NCBI GenBank assembly: GCA_028708105.1
Contig: JAQVZR010000158.1
Coordinates: 1-5,463, forward strand
Reading direction: 5' to 3'
DNA length: 5,463 bases
From: Desulfoplanes sp.
GTDB lineage: Bacteria; Desulfobacterota; Desulfovibrionia; Desulfovibrionales; Desulfomicrobiaceae
The notes beneath the pieces were generated by a model. The model was not told where the DNA came from. It did not search any database and saw only the letters and a program-made list of their open reading frames with translations. This document shows positions 1-5,463 of this stretch, piece after piece (position 1 is the stretch's first letter; each line of letters begins with the position of its first letter). The position numbers and the translations under genes are program-made.

Positions 1-810
1 GGTCCGGCCATGCCCGTAGAAGTTCAAGGTTTTGACGGTGTTCCAGACGCTGGTGATGAATTCGTTGAGGTTGACGATGAAAAAGTAGCCCGTAAAATTT
101 CGGATGCCAGACGAGGCAAACAACGCGAAAAAGAACTGGCCAGCGAAACAACGTTTACGCTGGATAAATTCTTGGCTGCCAAGGCCGGAGAAAAGGTCAA
201 GGTCCTCAACCTGGTCGTCAAATCTGACGTACAGGGTTCTCAAGAGGCCATTACTGACGCGCTGAACAAGCTCTCAACAGACGAAGTGCGCATTGATATC
301 ATTCACAGCGGAACAGGTGCCATCACCGAATCAGACATTTTACTTGCTTCAGCATCCAATGCCGTCATCATCGGATTTAACGTCCGTCCCACGGCAAAGG
401 TTAAAGATGTGGCCGAGCAGGAAAAAGTCGAAATCAGATTTTATAATATCATTTACAAGCTGGTAGCGGATATCAAGGATGCCCTCTCAGGCATGCTCAC
501 CCCCACCATCAAGGAAGTCTATCTCGGCCAGGCTGAAGTCAGACAGACCTTCTCGGTCCCCAAAGTGGGCACGATCGCCGGCTGTGCAGTCATTGACGGC
601 AAGCTTATCCGTAACGCCAAAGTGCGACTTTTGCGTGAGGGTGTCGTCATATACACAGGCAAACTTACCTCCCTCAAACGTTTCAAGGACGATGTCCGTG
701 AAGTGCTTAAAGGTTTTGAATGCGGAACCGGGCTTGAAAATTTCAATGACATCAAGGAAGGAGACGTCATTGAAGCTTTTGAAGAGGTTGAAGAAAAGCG
801 CAGCTTATGA
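1..810 (+). CDS. infB: Translation initiation factor IF-2, C-terminal part (5' end outside window)
   Basis: IF2 is the GTPase that brings fMet-tRNA to the 30S subunit and promotes subunit joining. The frame is open from base 1, so the gene starts upstream and its G domain is not in view. The first ~24 codons (GPAMPVEVQGFDGVPDAGDEF) are the end of the beta-barrel domain after the G domain. A charged helical linker follows. Domain C1 covers about codons 55-165 and contains VVKSDVQGSQEA. Domain C2 runs from about codon 172 to the end. C2 keeps the residues that hold the fMet-tRNA 3' end in characterised IF2: Cys195 in AGCAV, Lys226-Arg227 in SLKRFKDD, and the ECG at 240-242 (window codon numbers). 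The TGA stop overlaps the ATG of the next reading frame as ATGA, which suggests translational coupling. The part in view looks intact and functional. Identification is very secure. Confidence 0.98.
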   Translation, partial: GPAMPVEVQGFDGVPDAGDEFVEVDDEKVARKISDARRGKQREKELASETTFTLDKFLAAKAGEKVKVLNLVVKSDVQGSQEAITDALNKLSTDEVRIDIIHSGTGAITESDILLASASNAVIIGFNVRPTAKVKDVAEQEKVEIRFYNIIYKLVADIKDALSGMLTPTIKEVYLGQAEVRQTFSVPKVGTIAGCAVIDGKLIRNAKVRLLREGVVIYTGKLTSLKRFKDDVREVLKGFECGTGLENFNDIKEGDVIEAFEEVEEKRSL

Positions 811-1086
811 TCATCGGGATGCTGGATCTCGGGTTCAGGTTACCCCCCCCTTATACTCTCATGAAAAAAGCACGTCGGGAACAACCTGAAATACAAATTG
901 AAAACAGGTCTCATGTGGCTGTCTCAGAGGTTCATGCTCTAGACAGCCACAACCTCCTTGTGCCGGCTGGGATAAATATTTGTAATGAACGTCGTACACA
1001 GCCCGCATTTCAAGGTTATCTCCAAGGTTGAAGCCAGCACTTTGGAGGAACGTGTGTGCACACATCTGGATTTTTTTGGAGTATGA
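807..1086 (+). pseudogene. Frameshifted ylxP-like (DUF503) gene between infB and rbfA
   Basis: DUF503/YlxP proteins are ~90-residue proteins of poorly known role, usually encoded between infB and rbfA, which is the position here. The ATG at 807 opens a 74-codon frame ending at 1031. It begins like the family (MIIGMLDLGFRL) and has the core HVAVSEVHALDSH (912-950), followed by NERR (984-995). The family C-terminus is missing from this frame but appears in the +1 frame at 1006-1086 (HFKVISKVEA...HLDFFGV, TGA at 1084-1086). That stop overlaps an ATG at 1083, as expected for the ancestral gene end. A second, less certain disruption lies before the core. NNLKYKLK (880-903) is in the +1 frame and would join NRSHVAV if the A run at 901-904 had one more A. 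The expected EK after the conserved Leu (858-860) is in a third frame. I infer a gene decayed by several small indels. Sequencing error in this stretch is the main alternative. A 74-aa product from 807-1031 could still be made. Confidence 0.75.
914..951 (+). repeat. Perfect 11-bp inverted repeat (stem-loop) inside the ylxP-like remnant
   Basis: TGTGGCTGTCT (914-924) is exactly complementary to AGACAGCCACA (941-951). Inside it, skipping C925, AGAG (926-929) pairs with CTCT (937-940), leaving a 7-base loop. The total is about 15 base pairs in 38 nt. There is no T run after it, so it is not an intrinsic terminator. It overlaps codons for the conserved VAV and DSH residues of the DUF503 core, so part of the complementarity may be chance codon choice. 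A role as an mRNA processing or stability element between infB and rbfA is only a possibility. Confidence 0.7.
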
Positions 1087-1088
1087 CC

Positions 1089-1433
1089 ATGCAGCGATCA
1101 ACTTCCAGAAGGGCCATCCGCATGGCAGATCAGATCATGCGTGAGCTCAGCAGGATCATTGTTGAAGAATCCCAGGACCCGAGATTGGAAATGGTATCCA
1201 TTACCGGTGTCAGAATGAATCGTGACTTAAGCATTGCTGAGGTCCTGTACACCCATATTAAGGGCCGGGAATACATCCCACAGCTCGAAAAAGCCTTTAT
1301 CCATGCATCCGGTTTTTTTCGAACCAGCCTTGGAAAACGGCTCAATATGCGCAGGATCCCGACCATACGGTTTACATGGGACGAGTTTCTGGAGGAAATG
1401 GTCTATGACCACATCGATCAACCAGATAACTGA
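1089..1433 (+). CDS. rbfA: 30S ribosome-binding factor RbfA
   Basis: RbfA is a small KH-fold protein that binds the immature 30S subunit near the 5' helix of 16S rRNA and is needed for its final maturation and for growth in the cold. The predicted product has 114 residues, within the usual range. Visible family features are the basic N-terminus (QRSTSRRAIRM), DPRLEMVSITGVRMNRDL at about 30-47, the AEVLY strand, and the Ala-Ser-Gly kink at 73-75 followed by FFRTSLGKRLNMR and IPTIRF. I chose ATG 1089 because GGAG at 1078-1081 is 7 nt upstream and homologs begin with a short residue-plus-RS tail. ATG 1083 overlaps the ancestral ylxP stop as ATGA but sits only 1 nt from that GGAG. GTG 1056 has a GGAGG (1044-1048) at good spacing but would add an 11-residue tail unlike the family. 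The 3' end overlaps the next gene by 29 bp. Identification is secure; the start is less so. Confidence 0.95.
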   Translation: MQRSTSRRAIRMADQIMRELSRIIVEESQDPRLEMVSITGVRMNRDLSIAEVLYTHIKGREYIPQLEKAFIHASGFFRTSLGKRLNMRRIPTIRFTWDEFLEEMVYDHIDQPDN

Positions 1434-2379
1434 GCTCATCCGCGGGGAAGACGATTTTCTCGTTGTTTCTCACTACAACCCGGATGGTGATGCCGTAGGT
1501 TCTATGGCCGCCATGGCCTGGATACTTACATCACTTGGCAAACGTTTTCGGCTATACAATATCTCCGGACTGCCCGAGCGCTTTTCCTGGCTCAGGCTGC
1601 CAATGCCTATCGACCAAGAAATACCCTCCAGCAAACCACGGTGGACCATCACCTTAGACTGCGGTGAGCCCAACAGAGTAGGCCAGGAACTTTTCAAGCG
1701 GATGAAGAAACCTCAGGTGATTAATATTGATCACCACCAGGGCAATCCCCTCTTCGGCCGGATCAACTGGGTAGATACCGAGATTTCCTCGACGGGAGAA
1801 ATGGTGGCCATGCTTGCCAATAATTTGGATGTCCCCCTGTCAGGCGACTTGGGAGAAGCGATATATCTGGCTCTTGTCAGTGATACAGGCTGGTTCAGCT
1901 ACGGAAACACCTCACCTGCAACGATGGAACTGGCTGCTGAAATCATTCGCCTGGGACTGCGCCCCGATCACTTCACCCCCAAACTACAATACAACTGGAC
2001 AGCCAATAAGGTCCGCCTTCTTGGCAAAGCCATGTCGCAGGCCCGGCTTTATTGTAATGGCAAAATCGGCGTCGTGTCCGCTTCTGAAGAAGATTTCGCT
2101 CTGACCGGAGCTACGGGGGAAGATACCGAGGGTCTGGTCGACATCATCCGCAATGTACGCAGCGTCAAGGTAGCGGTCAGTTTCCGTGAAGAGGGCGGCC
2201 ACAAAATAAAATTCAGTCTGCGTTCTACCGGGGACACCGATATCCGTCAGATTGCCGTGCGGTTTGGAGGCGGAGGACATATAAATGCTTCCGGAGGAAC
2301 CATCAACGCAACTCTTGAATCAGCAGAGCACCAGATGGTGACCATGATCCAGGACGTCCTGGATTTAGAGAGCGAATAA
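1405..2379 (+). CDS. nrnA: DHH-family phosphoesterase, NrnA type (oligoribonuclease / pAp phosphatase)
   Basis: This family uses two metal ions to cleave very short RNA oligomers from an end, and many members also remove the 3' phosphate of pAp. The product is 324 residues, typical for NrnA. The N-terminal DHH domain shows HYNPDGDAVGS (His23, Asp27, Asp29), Asp85 in LDCGEPN, the family DHH triad at 109-111 (NIDHHQGNP), and Asp160 in SDTGWFSYGN. Together these are the expected metal ligands. The C-terminal DHHA1 substrate-binding domain ends with the glycine-rich FGGGGHINASGG at 287-298. The start ATG 1405 has GGAGG at 1391-1395, 9 nt upstream, inside the end of rbfA, and the protein begins just before the first conserved strand. 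The frame stays open upstream to 1234, but that part only shadows rbfA. NrnA-like and RecJ-like DHH proteins can be confused. Length, the GGGGH motif and position argue for NrnA; which substrate dominates cannot be read from sequence. Confidence 0.93.
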   Translation: MTTSINQITELIRGEDDFLVVSHYNPDGDAVGSMAAMAWILTSLGKRFRLYNISGLPERFSWLRLPMPIDQEIPSSKPRWTITLDCGEPNRVGQELFKRMKKPQVINIDHHQGNPLFGRINWVDTEISSTGEMVAMLANNLDVPLSGDLGEAIYLALVSDTGWFSYGNTSPATMELAAEIIRLGLRPDHFTPKLQYNWTANKVRLLGKAMSQARLYCNGKIGVVSASEEDFALTGATGEDTEGLVDIIRNVRSVKVAVSFREEGGHKIKFSLRSTGDTDIRQIAVRFGGGGHINASGGTINATLESAEHQMVTMIQDVLDLESE

Positions 2380-2382
2380 TAT

Positions 2383-3300
2383 ATGGCCGGCAAACCAAAC
2401 CAGCAAGATGGCATCCTCATTTTGGACAAACCATCAGGTCCCACCTCTTCCGGATGCCTCCAAACAATCAAGCATACCCTGGGACAAAAAAAAATCGGCC
2501 ATGCGGGGACGTTGGATCCCATGGCCACGGGTGTACTCATCGTCCTTCTGGGACAAGGGACAAAACTTGCGCCATATCTGACAGTCGGCACCAAAACATA
2601 TAAAGGAGAACTTCAATTAGGTGTAATAACAGATACCTATGACCGGCAAGGTGTCATTTTGGAAGAGCATCCCTGGGAGCACCTGACAAAAAAAGAAGTT
2701 GAGCACGAGGTGCTTCTCTGGCAGGCTCTCACGCATCAGGAAGTCCCCCCGGTTTCCGCAGCGAAGCATCATGGCAAGCCTCTCTATAAATTACACCGCG
2801 CGGGCGAAGAAGTTCCTGTAAAAACAAAGTCCATACATATTTCCCAGGTGGAAATCCTTTCTTTGGATCTCCCCCTGGTACAATTTCGGGTCACCTGCTC
2901 ACAAGGCACTTATATACGGTCCCTGGCCCACAGCCTGGGGAAACGCTTAGAGTGCGGAGCAATGTTAACGAGTCTGACCCGGGAACGCTGCCATCCCTTT
3001 GGTCTTGAGCAGGCCCATAGTCTGGAAGACATGATCGCCGACGGTGAGCATTTTTCCGATCGAGTTATCTCTCTTACAGATGCATTACCGCATTGGCCCC
3101 ATGTCGTCCTTGACGAAGAAGAGACCAATGAGGTGAAGAATGGAACCTGGCTCTTGGCAAACGTCCATGACCTTCCTCTGGAAGGTGAAAAACGGTTGTT
3201 TCTGGCCCCGGATCAGAGCACACCTCTGGCCCTGGTGGAAGCAACCATGCGCAATAACATAATGCACTGGGCGATTTTACGAGGATTGTGGTCAGCGTAG
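2383..3300 (+). CDS. truB: tRNA pseudouridine(55) synthase TruB
   Basis: TruB converts uridine 55 in the T-loop of most tRNAs to pseudouridine and also acts as a tRNA-folding chaperone. The 305-residue product has the family's normal length. The catalytic motif [12 protein letters not shown] is intact, with Asp45 as the nucleophile. Tyr73 in [10 protein letters not shown] matches the tyrosine that stacks on the target base, and TDTYDRQG follows. The motif [15 protein letters not shown] is next, then [16 protein letters not shown] with the conserved Arg179. The last ~65 residues ([15 protein letters not shown]) form the smaller C-terminal RNA-binding domain. The ATG at 2383 comes 3 bp after the nrnA stop, so the two are probably cotranslated. 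The only ribosome site visible is a weak GAGAG (2368-2372). A run of nine A (2486-2494) encodes Gln35-Lys-Lys-Ile just before the catalytic motif and is in frame. Identification is very secure. Confidence 0.97.
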   Translation: MAGKPNQQDGILILDKPSGPTSSGCLQTIKHTLGQKKIGHAGTLDPMATGVLIVLLGQGTKLAPYLTVGTKTYKGELQLGVITDTYDRQGVILEEHPWEHLTKKEVEHEVLLWQALTHQEVPPVSAAKHHGKPLYKLHRAGEEVPVKTKSIHISQVEILSLDLPLVQFRVTCSQGTYIRSLAHSLGKRLECGAMLTSLTRERCHPFGLEQAHSLEDMIADGEHFSDRVISLTDALPHWPHVVLDEEETNEVKNGTWLLANVHDLPLEGEKRLFLAPDQSTPLALVEATMRNNIMHWAILRGLWSA

Positions 3301-3382
3301 CAGGGAACTCCCCTCCCGAGCAGATCTGCCCCGAAACGGCAAAGGCACACACGAACAAACATTCTTATCGGAGGATACCGCT
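3301..3382 (+). promoter_or_regulatory. rpsO leader (truB-rpsO intergenic region)
   Basis: This 82-bp gap is the largest in the upstream block. It contains a short GGG/CCC inverted pair at 3303-3312, a perfect 10-bp palindrome GCAGATCTGC (3320-3329), a small CCG-AAA-CGG repeat (3331-3339), and the strong ribosome site GGAGG (3370-3374). I see no convincing -35/-10 promoter. In several bacteria S15 represses its own mRNA by binding a leader structure, and such leaders differ between phyla. This one could serve that role, but no known S15-binding architecture can be recognised by eye. Confidence 0.35.
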
Positions 3383-3652
3383 GTGGTCATGACCCCAGAA
3401 GAAAAAACCAAAGTTATTGTAGAATTCAGTCAGCATGAAGGTGATACAGGATCTCCAGAGGTCCAGATTGCCCTGCTTACCAGCCGCATTGTTTACCTTA
3501 CAGACCACTTCAAGACGCACCATAAGGACTTTCATTCCAGAACCGGTTTATTGAAGATGGTCGGCAAACGGCGTAAGCTTCTTAACTATTTAAAAAATAA
3601 AGACATTCAGCGCTACAGGGACATTATTGCTCGCCTGGGACTGCGCAAGTAG
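3383..3652 (+). CDS. rpsO: 30S ribosomal protein S15
   Basis: S15 binds the central domain of 16S rRNA at a three-way junction and starts assembly of the 30S platform. It also contacts 23S rRNA across the subunit interface. The product is 89 residues, the standard length. Conserved blocks are [16 protein letters not shown] (Thr22, Gly23 and Gln28 for junction binding), [20 protein letters not shown], and the C-terminal IARLGLRK. The GTG start at 3383 is chosen because GGAGG (3370-3374) lies 8 nt upstream and it gives the usual MVMTPEEK beginning. The in-frame ATG at 3389 would be 14 nt from that site and two residues shorter. An intrinsic terminator follows 12 nt after the stop, so rpsO appears to be the last gene of the infB-side transcript, with pnp reached by read-through or its own promoter. 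The rpsO-pnp pairing is conserved in many bacteria. Identification is very secure. Confidence 0.98.
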   Translation: MVMTPEEKTKVIVEFSQHEGDTGSPEVQIALLTSRIVYLTDHFKTHHKDFHSRTGLLKMVGKRRKLLNYLKNKDIQRYRDIIARLGLRK

Positions 3653-3664
3653 GTAATGTTTTTT

Positions 3665-3700
3665 CAGGACAGGAGGATTGCCCCCTGTCCTGCTTTTTTT
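3665..3700 (+). terminator. Rho-independent terminator after rpsO
   Basis: A perfect 9-bp stem, CAGGACAGG (3665-3673) with CCTGTCCTG (3684-3692), continues past a bulged A as GG/CC around a 5-base loop. It is followed by C and then seven T (3694-3700). It starts 12 nt after the rpsO stop. There is no matching A run on the left, so it works in the + direction only. Because pnp lies in the same direction, it may act as a partial terminator that sets the ratio of rpsO to pnp message. Confidence 0.93.
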
Positions 3701-3812
3701 GTACTTCGTGTTTTGTGTTTGGTGTTTCGCTTTTGGTATCAGCCGGTCACATCCGTCTGGTTACATAAGCAGAACACTGAACACGTTGATCAAACATGCA
3801 GAGCACAAGTAC
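3701..3812 (+). promoter_or_regulatory. Long irregular hairpin in the pnp 5' leader (candidate RNase III / PNPase autoregulation element)
   Basis: The ends GTACTT (3701-3706) and AAGTAC (3807-3812) are complementary, and pairing continues inward. The pairs are 3708-3715 with 3799-3806 (two G-U pairs), 3716-3721 with 3791-3796, 3722-3727 with 3779-3784, and 3729-3732 with 3767-3770. The tip pairs 3736-3746 with 3753-3764 with small internal loops, and the loop is TCACAT. The whole 112-nt segment can therefore form one bulged rod ending 30 nt before the pnp ATG. In E. coli the pnp leader also forms a long stem. RNase III cuts it and PNPase then degrades it to repress its own message. Position and shape agree, but function here is inferred from the pairing and from that precedent. 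Confidence 0.6.
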
Positions 3813-3842
3813 TTCACTCAAAGAAAATCCAAGGAAGATTAG

Positions 3843-5463
3843 ATGTCAAATCTATTTGAAACCACAACGGTTTCCATTCCAGTCAACGATGAAGCTATCA
3901 CCTTAGAGTATGGCCGGGTCGCACTGCAGGCCAATGGAGCAGTTCTGGTAACCTGCGGCGAAACCGTCGTTATGGTAACCGCCGTTACCCAACCCGCCAT
4001 GCGTGTATCTGATTTTATGCCGCTGACGGTCAACTATGTGGAAAAGATGTACGCAGCCGGTAAAATTCCCGGTTCCTATTTCCGCCGCGAGATCGGCCGC
4101 CCAAGCGACCGAGAGACCTTGGTTTCCCGACTTATTGATCGCCCCATCCGCCCGCTCTTTCCCGAAGGATTCCGGGATGAAGTCCAGATCATCGCCACCG
4201 TCGTCTCCGCTGATGACAAACATGATCCGGACGTCCTTTCTCTGGTTGGCGCATCCGCAGCCATGCATATTTCCGATATACCCTTTCTTGGCCCCATCGC
4301 CGGTGCCCGCATCGGTTATGTCAATGGTGAATTTGTACTCAACCCCAGCTATGAGTTACAGAAACAGAGTGAACTCAACCTTCTGCTGGCTGGAACCAAA
4401 GACGCAGTGGTCATGGTTGAAGGTGGAGCAAACTTCCTTAAAGAAGCCGTCCTAGCTGAGGCCATCGCTTGGGGCCACAATGCACTGCAGCCGATGATCG
4501 CCGCCCAGGAAGAACTCCGGGCAAAAATAGGCAAAGAAAAACTGGAAGTTATTCCTCCTGTACACGATGTTGAACTGGAAAAACGTGTCGCGGAACAGGC
4601 CTTTGAAAGCCTGAGCAAAGCCCTGACCATTCCTCTAAAAATGGAACGCTATGCAGCCAAGCGTCAGGTTAAAAAAGACACCATTGAAGCCCTGGCTCCT
4701 GAATTGGAAGAGGCACCTGAGCGTTTAGCCCGGATTCCTGCAATTTTGGAAGACATGGAAAAATCCATTGTCAGGAAACGGATTGTTGAGACCAACACCC
4801 GTATCGATGGCCGGGATATGACGACGGTCCGCCCCCTGAAAATGGAAATAGGCGTTCTGCCCCGATCTCACGGTTCAGCCATCTTCACCCGCGGCGAAAC
4901 CAAGAGTCTGTGTACAGCCACTCTGGGCAGCTCCCGGGACGAACAGCGCATTGAGACTTTGACTGGAGAAATGGTCAAGTCATTCATGCTCCACTATAAT
5001 TTTCCTCCGTACAGCGTTGGCGAAGCCCGTATGTTGCGCGCTCCTGGCCGTCGCGAGATTGGGCATGGTGCCCTCGCTGAACGAGCTATCCAACCGGTTA
5101 TGCCATCCACCGAAGCCTTCCCCTTCACCACACGGGTTGTCTCGGAAATTCTGGAAAGTAACGGTTCCTCTTCCATGGCCTCGGTTTGTGGCGGTACCCT
5201 TGCACTCATGGACGCAGGCGTGCCCATCAGCGCACCCGTCGCAGGTATTGCCATGGGACTGATCAAAGAAGGCGACGAGTTTAGAATCCTGACGGATATT
5301 CTAGGAGATGAAGATCACCTCGGCGATATGGACTTTAAAGTAGCTGGTACCGCCGAAGGCGTGACCGCCATCCAGATGGACATCAAGGTCGCAGGTATTC
5401 CTGCCGAGATCATGGGCAAGGCTCTTGACCAGGCACGGGTCGCACGCCTGCATATTCTCAAAG
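3843..5463 (+). CDS. pnp: Polyribonucleotide nucleotidyltransferase (PNPase), N-terminal 540 residues; 3' end outside window
   Basis: PNPase is a trimeric 3'-to-5' exonuclease that uses phosphate to release nucleoside diphosphates and can also add tails in reverse. The frame is open to the end of the window, giving 540 residues of about 700. The first RNase PH-like core (about 1-140) has FETTTVSIP, VTCGETVVMVT, YAAGKIPGSYFRRE and SRLIDRPIRPLFPEGF. A helical linker follows. The second core starts near 317 (TNTRIDGRD) and has LPRSHGSAIFTRGET, HYNFPPYSVGEA and PGRREIGHGALAERA. The catalytic block DEDHLGDMDFKVAGT holds Asp491, Asp497 and Lys499, matching E. coli Asp486, Asp492 and Lys494. The KH and S1 RNA-binding domains would lie beyond the window. 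ATG 3843 has AAGGAAG (3831-3837) 5 nt upstream. The gene lies after the rpsO terminator and a long leader hairpin, which suggests separate control from rpsO. Identification is very secure. Confidence 0.98.
   Translation, partial: MSNLFETTTVSIPVNDEAITLEYGRVALQANGAVLVTCGETVVMVTAVTQPAMRVSDFMPLTVNYVEKMYAAGKIPGSYFRREIGRPSDRETLVSRLIDRPIRPLFPEGFRDEVQIIATVVSADDKHDPDVLSLVGASAAMHISDIPFLGPIAGARIGYVNGEFVLNPSYELQKQSELNLLLAGTKDAVVMVEGGANFLKEAVLAEAIAWGHNALQPMIAAQEELRAKIGKEKLEVIPPVHDVELEKRVAEQAFESLSKALTIPLKMERYAAKRQVKKDTIEALAPELEEAPERLARIPAILEDMEKSIVRKRIVETNTRIDGRDMTTVRPLKMEIGVLPRSHGSAIFTRGETKSLCTATLGSSRDEQRIETLTGEMVKSFMLHYNFPPYSVGEARMLRAPGRREIGHGALAERAIQPVMPSTEAFPFTTRVVSEILESNGSSSMASVCGGTLALMDAGVPISAPVAGIAMGLIKEGDEFRILTDILGDEDHLGDMDFKVAGTAEGVTAIQMDIKVAGIPAEIMGKALDQARVARLHILK

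Noticed and set aside
479..889. 136-codon open frame overlapping the end of infB
   Set aside because: It lies in another frame of the strongly conserved IF2 C2 domain, has low-complexity Ser/Pro/Lys-rich translation, no ribosome site, and resembles no family I know.
1234..1404. Upstream extension of the nrnA frame into rbfA
   Set aside because: The extra 57 residues only read rbfA out of frame. The conserved protein and the GGAGG both point to ATG 1405.
1984..2280. 98-codon frame on the minus strand opposite nrnA
   Set aside because: It is a shadow of the conserved DHH protein, with no independent support.
3320..3329. GCAGATCTGC palindrome as a repressor operator
   Set aside because: It is a single short palindrome without a nearby promoter or a regulator gene, so it is mentioned only as part of the rpsO leader.
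3713..3742. TTGTGT ... TATCAG as a promoter for pnp
   Set aside because: Both hexamers match the consensus poorly, and they fall within the paired arms of the leader hairpin, so chance is the simpler explanation.
3656..3859. 67-codon frame between rpsO and pnp
   Set aside because: It runs through the terminator and the pnp leader hairpin into pnp, has no ribosome site, and its translation looks like non-coding sequence.
3903..4268. 121-codon frame on the minus strand opposite pnp
   Set aside because: It mirrors codon bias of the intact conserved PNPase frame. There is no ribosome site or recognisable product.
1..5463. A previously undescribed multi-gene system, mobile element, CRISPR array or defence locus
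   Set aside because: Every gene belongs to a well-known housekeeping cluster in its usual order. There are no direct repeats, integrase, transposase or insertion-like composition changes visible.

Overview
This window is a conserved translation and RNA-processing cluster from a bacterium. In order, all on the + strand, it holds: the 3' part of infB (IF2), a damaged ylxP-like (DUF503) gene, rbfA, an nrnA-type DHH phosphoesterase gene, truB, rpsO (S15), and the 5' three quarters of pnp (PNPase). The order infB-DUF503-rbfA-DHH-truB-rpsO-pnp is the one I associate with sulfate-reducing Desulfobacterota, especially Desulfovibrionales. The protein sequences fit that group, but the taxonomic call is inference from gene order and sequence style. 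No mobile element, CRISPR array, tRNA or rRNA is visible, and I see no unknown multi-gene system.

Layout: 1-3300 is packed tightly. infB and the ylxP remnant overlap by ATGA, rbfA and nrnA overlap by 29 bp, and truB starts 3 bp after nrnA. After truB comes an 82-bp leader, then rpsO from a GTG start with a strong GGAGG. A clear intrinsic terminator (3665-3700) follows rpsO directly. Downstream of it, the 142-bp pnp leader contains a segment (3701-3812) that can fold on itself along its whole length into one long irregular hairpin, and then pnp starts at 3843 and runs off the end.

The products share one theme. IF2 positions initiator tRNA, RbfA and S15 act in 30S assembly, TruB makes pseudouridine 55 in tRNA, NrnA clears very short RNA oligomers, and PNPase degrades longer RNA from the 3' end. 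NrnA finishes what PNPase-type exonucleases leave behind, so the cluster links ribosome and tRNA maturation with RNA turnover.

The two stretches most worth a second look are these. First, the ylxP-like gene's homologous segments lie in different reading frames, and it also contains a perfect 11-bp inverted repeat. Second, the pnp leader hairpin resembles in position and shape the RNase III/PNPase autoregulatory leader known from E. coli.
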